Assembly: GCA_005406025.1 (NCBI GenBank)
Contig: BGZK01000281.1
Location: forward strand, 1-64,000
Length of the DNA stretch: 64,000 nucleotides
Direction of reading: 5' to 3'
DNA from: Eumeta japonica
Taxonomy: Eukaryota > Arthropoda > Insecta > Lepidoptera > Psychidae
Notes under the pieces: model-generated
The model's input: the letters and a program-made list of their open reading frames with translations, nothing else
The model's database searches: none
What the model was told of the DNA's origin: nothing
In this document: positions 59,070-64,000 of the stretch, piece by piece
How the letters are laid out: each line of letters starts with the position of its first letter
Numbering within the stretch: position 1 is the first letter of the stretch
Translations under genes and position numbers: made by a program

Positions 59070-59278
59070 GACGCCATGGAAGACTCCCCCAAAGTGGAAG
59101 AATGCCCCAATCCCAAATTCAGGAAGATACTGCGCGTGCTCGCGTACCTGGACAAAGAGGCCCGCATATGGGAGAAGCTGCCGAAAGAATGCAAGCGCGT
59201 GCTGGAGATCCGCATCGCGTCCACGCACTCCGATTGGCGCGGCCGCGGGCTGATGAAGGTGCTCTGCGAAGAGACAGA
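59070..59278 (+). CDS. Dat: Arylalkylamine N-acetyltransferase, coding exon 4 (gene continues)
   Basis: Encodes residues 132-200, from DAMEDSPKVEECPNPKFRKI to ...GLMKVLCEET, plus two bases (GA) of the next codon. The acceptor is CGTTCCCAG/GAC (phase 0) and the donor is ACAGA/GTAAGTC at 59279, a strong consensus site. The frame would hit TAA if unspliced, which supports splicing there. PNPKFRKIL corresponds to HPKFKKIL of Drosophila Dat. IRIASTHSDWRGRGLMKVL covers the strand before, and the loop of, GNAT motif A, which binds the acetyl-CoA pyrophosphate (consensus R/Q-x-x-G-x-G/A). Here it reads R188-G-R-G191-L-M193, so the last position is Met. The remaining part of the fold, including the residues equivalent to the catalytic serines of Dat, is not in the window. 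Minus-strand and other-frame openings at 59021-59366 are shadows. Confidence 0.95.
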
Positions 59279-59289
59279 GTAAGTCGACG

Positions 59290-59980
59290 ATTCTTATAAA
59301 TGCACACAATAGTGTTTCGAACATGTCTGTAACTTCATGGATTGGATAGAGTTTGGTTTTTAACATTATGACAAATGCGCAAAATATTTATAGTACACGG
59401 GCAACCGTGCTTCGCTCGGCGTCTTTCGAATTTAGCGTGGGAATACGATAACTTCCCGAGGGAGAAAATTACATATGTGCATTTTTAATAGTAAATATTT
59501 AGATATATATATAATATAAAACACACTAAATTATATGCTAAATTTACCTGATATCTGCTCTCGTTATAATAAGTCACGTAGTGCTTAATTTATGTCATGT
59601 CCTGGTGCCACAATTGATAACGTTACGTTATACTTACTAGTACTTCGACACAATAGCATAGCAACAATGCAATCACATCAAAATTTTACGAAATGACGCC
59701 GTAAAACAGCGCCAAAAATTATTTTTTTCCTTTAATAGAAAATCGCTTTGTGCCAAAAAAGACACTTGTATATCATGAAAACCAAAAAGCTATCAAAGTA
59801 CTTTCATCGAAATCGTTAGAATCTATTTCGAGATACCGCCGTATATATTTTTATACACGAATCGCTCATTTGAAATAAGATAAGTATATTCATTAACTTT
59901 TTTACGCAAATAAACAACCGTTTGGTAATGCTGAAGTCGCACACAGTACATTGTCAGCTGCGTATGAGACGGTAGACGGT
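59290..59980. other. Intron 4: short repeat pieces only
   Basis: At 59395-59425 CACGGGCAACCGTGCTTCGC resembles, in reverse, the end of some insect Helitrons, but no CTAG is present. The rest is unrecognised. No further AANAT exon (expected to carry the rest of motif A and the motif B region) is seen. Confidence 0.45.
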
Positions 59981-59989
59981 AGATAGATA

Positions 59990-61130
59990 GACAACAAACG
60001 TGGGCACGGCCACGAATATTAAAAAAATTTCGAAAACTGGGACGTTACTTTTTCATTCTGGTTTTCAAAAATCGAGTTTTCATCTGATGTTGACGTTTTG
60101 GGTTCCTGAGAATCTATTTTGACCATTTTCCGAGTGGTGTCTGTATGTCTGTACGTGCGTGCTAGCGAGCGTGAGCGCGTGTGTATGTGCAAACTTCTCA
60201 TAACTTTTGAATGGATCAATCAAATCCATCAACGAAATGGTCGAAATGCTGTTTACAACATCCAAAAAAGATCCATTTGACTTAGATTTTCTGAGAATTT
60301 GAAGCTACTCAGCTACATACATATTGGAAAATCTCAAATAAAATATTCAGGAAAAACTTTTTTTGAAATAACTTTTAGATTACCCTACTGATACATACTA
60401 AGTGTCTAAACAGCTATTTGCCATAAAATGTGGCCTCGATTGTTGCAAATTGCATTAAAATCCGTTAGTTTTTAAGGTTCGTAAGGTATTGTTGGAGAAA
60501 AATTTTCCATTTACCGTCTTATGAGAATATTTTTTAAACTAGTCTATCCATTAATTCTTAAAGCTGTTTAGCTTTTCTACTCAAAAAACAAAGTCAATCA
60601 CCACAGACCTCATCAAAATCGATTGATTGCTTAGGGACATATCATAAATTGCGAGAAATTCGCAAAACGGGATTTTTCGAAATAACTCGTAAAATTCTTA
60701 TTGGATTTCTGTTTGGTACTCGGTCCATTTTTTTTTGTTCAAAAAACTGCTCTGAATTATATAAAACGAATGAAAATCGAAAAGAGTCTTCCAAAGGTAT
60801 AAATTTTTTTAATTTTTGTGTTTTTCAATAACTTTTAGTTGTTTGAACTGAAAGAGATCAAAACGCATTATTATCGTATTGCTGAGCTCAGAAAACTCAA
60901 TAATTTACTGGTTGGTAAATTTTTGAATAATTTGAACTAGAAAGTAACAGAAAGTTTTAGGAATGGCAGCAGGATCTACCGTTTTTCGAATTTTAAGCTC
61001 GAAGTTCAAAGGTTTATGAACAACTATATTTTTGGACTCGAGGAGCTTAACAACACATCGATAAATAAATATAATGGCGGGAGGTCATAGGGCTAGTTCG
61101 CAGGATCAACTGTTTTCAGATTACAATAAA
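59990..61130 (+). repeat. Approximately 1-kb dispersed repeat, copy 4
   Basis: The clearest copy, in AANAT intron 4: TCGAGTTTTCATCTGATGTTG then GACGTTTTGGGTTCC (60071-60105), AATCTATTTTGACCATTTTCCG (60111-60132), a GT-rich run (60137-60190), CTTCTCATAACTTTTGAATGG (60193), AATAACTTTTAGATTACC (60367), TCAAAATCGATTGATTGC (60613), AGATCAAAACGCATTA (60855), GAGCTCAGAAAACTC (60884), GCAGCAGGATCTACCGTTTTT (60966) and GAGGAGCTTAACAACACATCGATAAATAAATATAATGGCGGGAGG (61041-61085, quoted in part: GAGGAGCTTAAC, ACATCGATAAAT), closing with TTCGCAGGATCAACTG (61099). No protein or RNA gene is recognisable. Confidence 0.75.
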
Positions 61131-61139
61131 TTACACCAC

Positions 61140-62220
61140 ATATGTAAAATGCTTACGTATTTACTATGATGTAGTATATTTTATTGAAATGTGCTGAATA
61201 TGGTAATTATTTTAAGCAAAAAAATTGTTTTTCGCAATTATTATTTACATATTTCTTGTGATTTGTAGGTATTTTATCTATTTCAAGGAATTCATTTTAT
61301 TAGGTCAAATAGATTAATTAAAAAATGTGTTAATATACATGTTGCTTATAGGTTATGGATTCTAATTCAAGGAAGTTAGTTTAACGGTTGAAAGCATCAA
61401 TTCAAAATCTCGATTAATTTAAATGTTTCTTATAACTTATAAGATATTTTATGTGTTTCAAGGAAAAATTTTATGGACGACACTTTCTAATTTTATATCA
61501 TTCCAAAAGGAAAAACATAATTTTATAATTAACGTTCCACAAATTCCGATGACCAGCTGAAATAATCGTTCTATTCATATCTATCTCATCTATCCTGAAT
61601 TTATATTTACAAAAAGCAACAGAAACGTGTCGTAAAAAAAAAATCCACCAATTTCTTTCACCGAAATTGGTATAATATAAACTAAAAAAAAGCGTCAAAT
61701 GAAAGCAAAGGAAAAACAAGAATTATAAAGGATTCTTTAACGCTAAAATTTAGAGCAAACGGATTACCGTTTGGTGCAACGCCAGACTACTGATTAAAAA
61801 CTTCGTTGATGCAAATAATACATAATTTATTCAATATTTTACTATAGGGCTATATAATTATATTCTATTGTTAATATTGTTCAAATATTCTGCTGTCCCT
61901 TAATCAGATATTTCTCACTTATTTATATACATGTATTAAATGAAAACTGTCCGTGATGTGATAAAACATGAAATAGAGATAACGCATAGGAGTAATTGCA
62001 TCAGTCAACTGTAAAAGGTGTAATATAATATATAAAGACTGATTGAGTATTTAAGTAGGTAGTCGATTGAGTTTCCAAACGTTCATTACCTTTGTTTTTG
62101 TAACTTTTAAAAGCTAAGATGTTATATTAATAAAAGATAAGAAACGATTTGATGCAGTCCACCTTAGATGAGGTACCGACGTACAAATACTATTAAAAAG
62201 AAAAGTGGGGAACAAGCACG
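61140..62220. other. Intron 4: no element identified
   Basis: AT-rich sequence. Frames of 60 to 73 codons are simple AT-rich translations. Confidence 0.45.
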
Positions 62221-62229
62221 AATAGAATT

Positions 62230-62465
62230 AGCGACCTGAGGGTTCCGTACAAACATAATTATATAAATATGTAGATGTTTCATGCATCAGTAGTCTCGAC
62301 GATTTTAGTCTGCTTTCGATGCCGATACTGATGAAACTTTTATCCTGAAAATTTCAAAATTTCAATTGCTCTTATTTAAAAAAATGGCCGTATTTTTTAC
62401 TGTCTGAGAAGCTTGATTTAGTTTACAGCTTGAAAAGACCGTCAACCTAAATATTTAACTTGATG
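62230..62465 (-). mobile_element. GGTTCCG-family repeat, reversed fragment
   Basis: CTGAGGGTTCCGTACAAAC (62237), GTAGATGTTTCATGCATCAG, TTTCGATGCCGATACTGATG and AAAATGGCCGTATTTTTTACTG (62380) follow the order seen at 7600-8110, the reversed copy. The other end is absent. Confidence 0.6.
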
Positions 62466-62469
62466 CTTT

Positions 62470-64000
62470 ATGTTAAGAATTTTTTTTGAAATTATTCGAA
62501 ATATAATGTACTTTATGATTAGAATTTAACAAACGAATCGAACAATAATTCTTATAATTTATATTCCTCATTACTTTGCTTTTTATAGAGTTCATACATT
62601 TTCGTAATTCTTTTTTATTTCATTTTCTCATCCTACAAGATTACATTATAAACATCGAAACGAAATGATTTTGTAGATCATGCACATCGTCTAATAATAA
62701 ATCTGTTATTTGACGTGGGCAGCTCCCAAGTTTGTAAAATGGATATTCGCTAGGCGGACAAGTTCTCGAACACTGACATCAGACTTCTCGATTTTTTATT
62801 CTCCAGATGTGGATTCTCCAGTGGCCAGATACACTAAAAAGTTTTTGCTAATCGTTACAAGTGACTGGCAAAACCAAATTTTTTACGAATGAAGGTCTGC
62901 GGATTTCGACCAACAGAATCATAATGTAAAATATCCACCTGTCCAACCTCATGGTGAAACGCTAGATTGATTCATCAATCCATAGCTCTGTTACCACGGG
63001 CTCCCATTTATCAGAGTACGCTGACAGAGGTACGCCAAACATAATGACTTACCTCCATCAGCAATTTTTCAAGAAGATTTCTACTCTTCTCTCCATAATC
63101 AATCAAATAAATCTAAGAATGAGTGCAATCGTTTTTTTTATAAACAGAGCGATATCTCTCTACTACTGACATTTAATTTACTATTTTAATTCTTGAACTG
63201 AAAACAGCAAAAGGCACGTCAATCACTCGACTCTGAAGAATTCATCACCGTTACACTGAAGCCCAAAGGTTATTCATTTGTCTCAACACAAGAACTATTA
63301 AAATCTCATAAAACACATTCGCTTAAAAAATATTTCAAAATTGGCACAACTTTTCTTAGTTTCGAAGTATTGCATCTGCCCTTTTTTCTCAAAAGGTGGC
63401 TACGCTTATAATACACTAGTATTATTTATACTAGAAATAGAACATGACTTCCTTTAGTCACTTTAAATACCAACCGAAAGGACGATCGATTCTTGCTCTT
63501 GATACTAGATCCGCAAAAGTATGGTCGGATTTACACCCGGCAGATTCAAATAAACCCAAACTGCAGTACAATTGCAGTACTGACAAACTCGCACGAGGAG
63601 TGTAAACCGGACACCAAGATCCGGATAGCGTGTTCGTAAATTTCGTTTCTTTATCGTGTGTTAGTGCTTGTTAACAATACACTACGTTGTGAAGTGGAAA
63701 GACAGCTAATGAATAGAACCTTGTGTCCATTCTACGGAATGTAATAATTTTCATACATTCTCACTAATGTGCATTAAGAGCATGTACACAAATACTTATT
63801 ATAAATCTTCGTTTGTTCGTGCTTATGCGATTGAAGTTATACAATTACCTCTGTTATTTAAGTTCTCATTAAATTAAGTACACATAAAAGGTAAATTAAT
63901 GAAACTGTATTTCAATATTTTATTTCGATAGATAAAAAATTCAAGACTCGTAACTATGAAAATTACTGATAGAATTTTTAGCCACGCAGCATTGCTATTG
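62470..64000. other. Intron 4 to window edge: no gene seen
   Basis: No AANAT exon or element is recognisable. A frame of 60 codons at 62710-62892 has no domain and no good splice sites. The sequence at 63540-63630 is GC-richer but unrecognised. Confidence 0.45.

Noticed and set aside
59279..64000. Search for AANAT exon 5
   Set aside because: No frame in the required phase with the expected continuation after CEETE and the catalytic-serine region was found; the exon must lie to the right.
1..64000. CRISPR array, operon, prophage or bacterial features
   Set aside because: Spliced gene structure, TATA promoter, insect transposons and AT-rich introns all indicate an insect nuclear genome.

Overview
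The window is nuclear DNA from an insect, most probably a moth or butterfly (Lepidoptera). It is strongly AT-rich, split by large introns and crowded with decayed transposable elements. Several of these are of types I associate with lepidopteran genomes: jockey- and RTE-clade LINEs, mariners, CTAG-ended Helitron remnants, and a dispersed repeat bounded by GGTTCCG and GGAACCCT. There are no bacterial features: no operons, ribosome binding sites, CRISPR arrays, or rRNA or tRNA genes.

The one host gene I can support is the 5' part of an arylalkylamine/dopamine N-acetyltransferase gene (insect AANAT, Drosophila Dat) on the plus strand. Four coding exons join in frame: 40069-40149, 55221-55351, 56119-56299 and 59070-59278. 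Together they give the first 200 residues plus two bases of the next codon. They contain the FFFVDEPLN segment with the catalytic-type glutamate, the PKFRKIL helix, and the start of the acetyl-CoA loop (WRGRG). The C-terminal part of the GNAT domain must lie beyond base 64000. Intron 1 is about 15 kb, intron 2 is 767 bp, intron 3 is about 2.8 kb and intron 4 exceeds 4.7 kb. A TATA-type promoter sits about 100 bp upstream of the first ATG. The enzyme acetylates dopamine and other arylalkylamines in cuticle pigmentation and sclerotisation and in amine turnover.

Layout: 0-1.3 kb, a dead jockey-clade LINE (minus). 1.4-7.3 kb, mostly featureless AT-rich DNA with two GC-rich, promoter-like islands. 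7.5-12.5 kb, a repeat cluster: a GGTTCCG-family copy, an array of about 130-bp tandem units, a mariner pseudogene, a Helitron end and a 57-codon small ORF. 13-17.8 kb, a second dispersed-repeat copy, an inverted Helitron end, a 44-bp palindrome and a tRNA-derived SINE. 20-24 kb, a MITE-like element, an RTE LINE remnant (minus) and a fold-back repeat. 28-34.6 kb, two more copies of the roughly 1-kb repeat, an RTE 3' tail and a second mariner remnant. 34.6-39.6 kb, little of note. From 40 kb on lies the AANAT gene, whose introns hold further repeats.

No previously undescribed biological system stands out. The most notable signals are: a family of roughly 1-kb non-coding repeats (four plus-strand copies and one minus-strand, satellite-like array); several near-perfect short-loop palindromes, two of which arose inside or beside known repeat copies; a TTAGG-like patch inside a LINE reverse transcriptase; and a methionine where the AANAT CoA loop usually has Gly or Ala. 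Family names rest on recognition of sequence patterns, not on searches.
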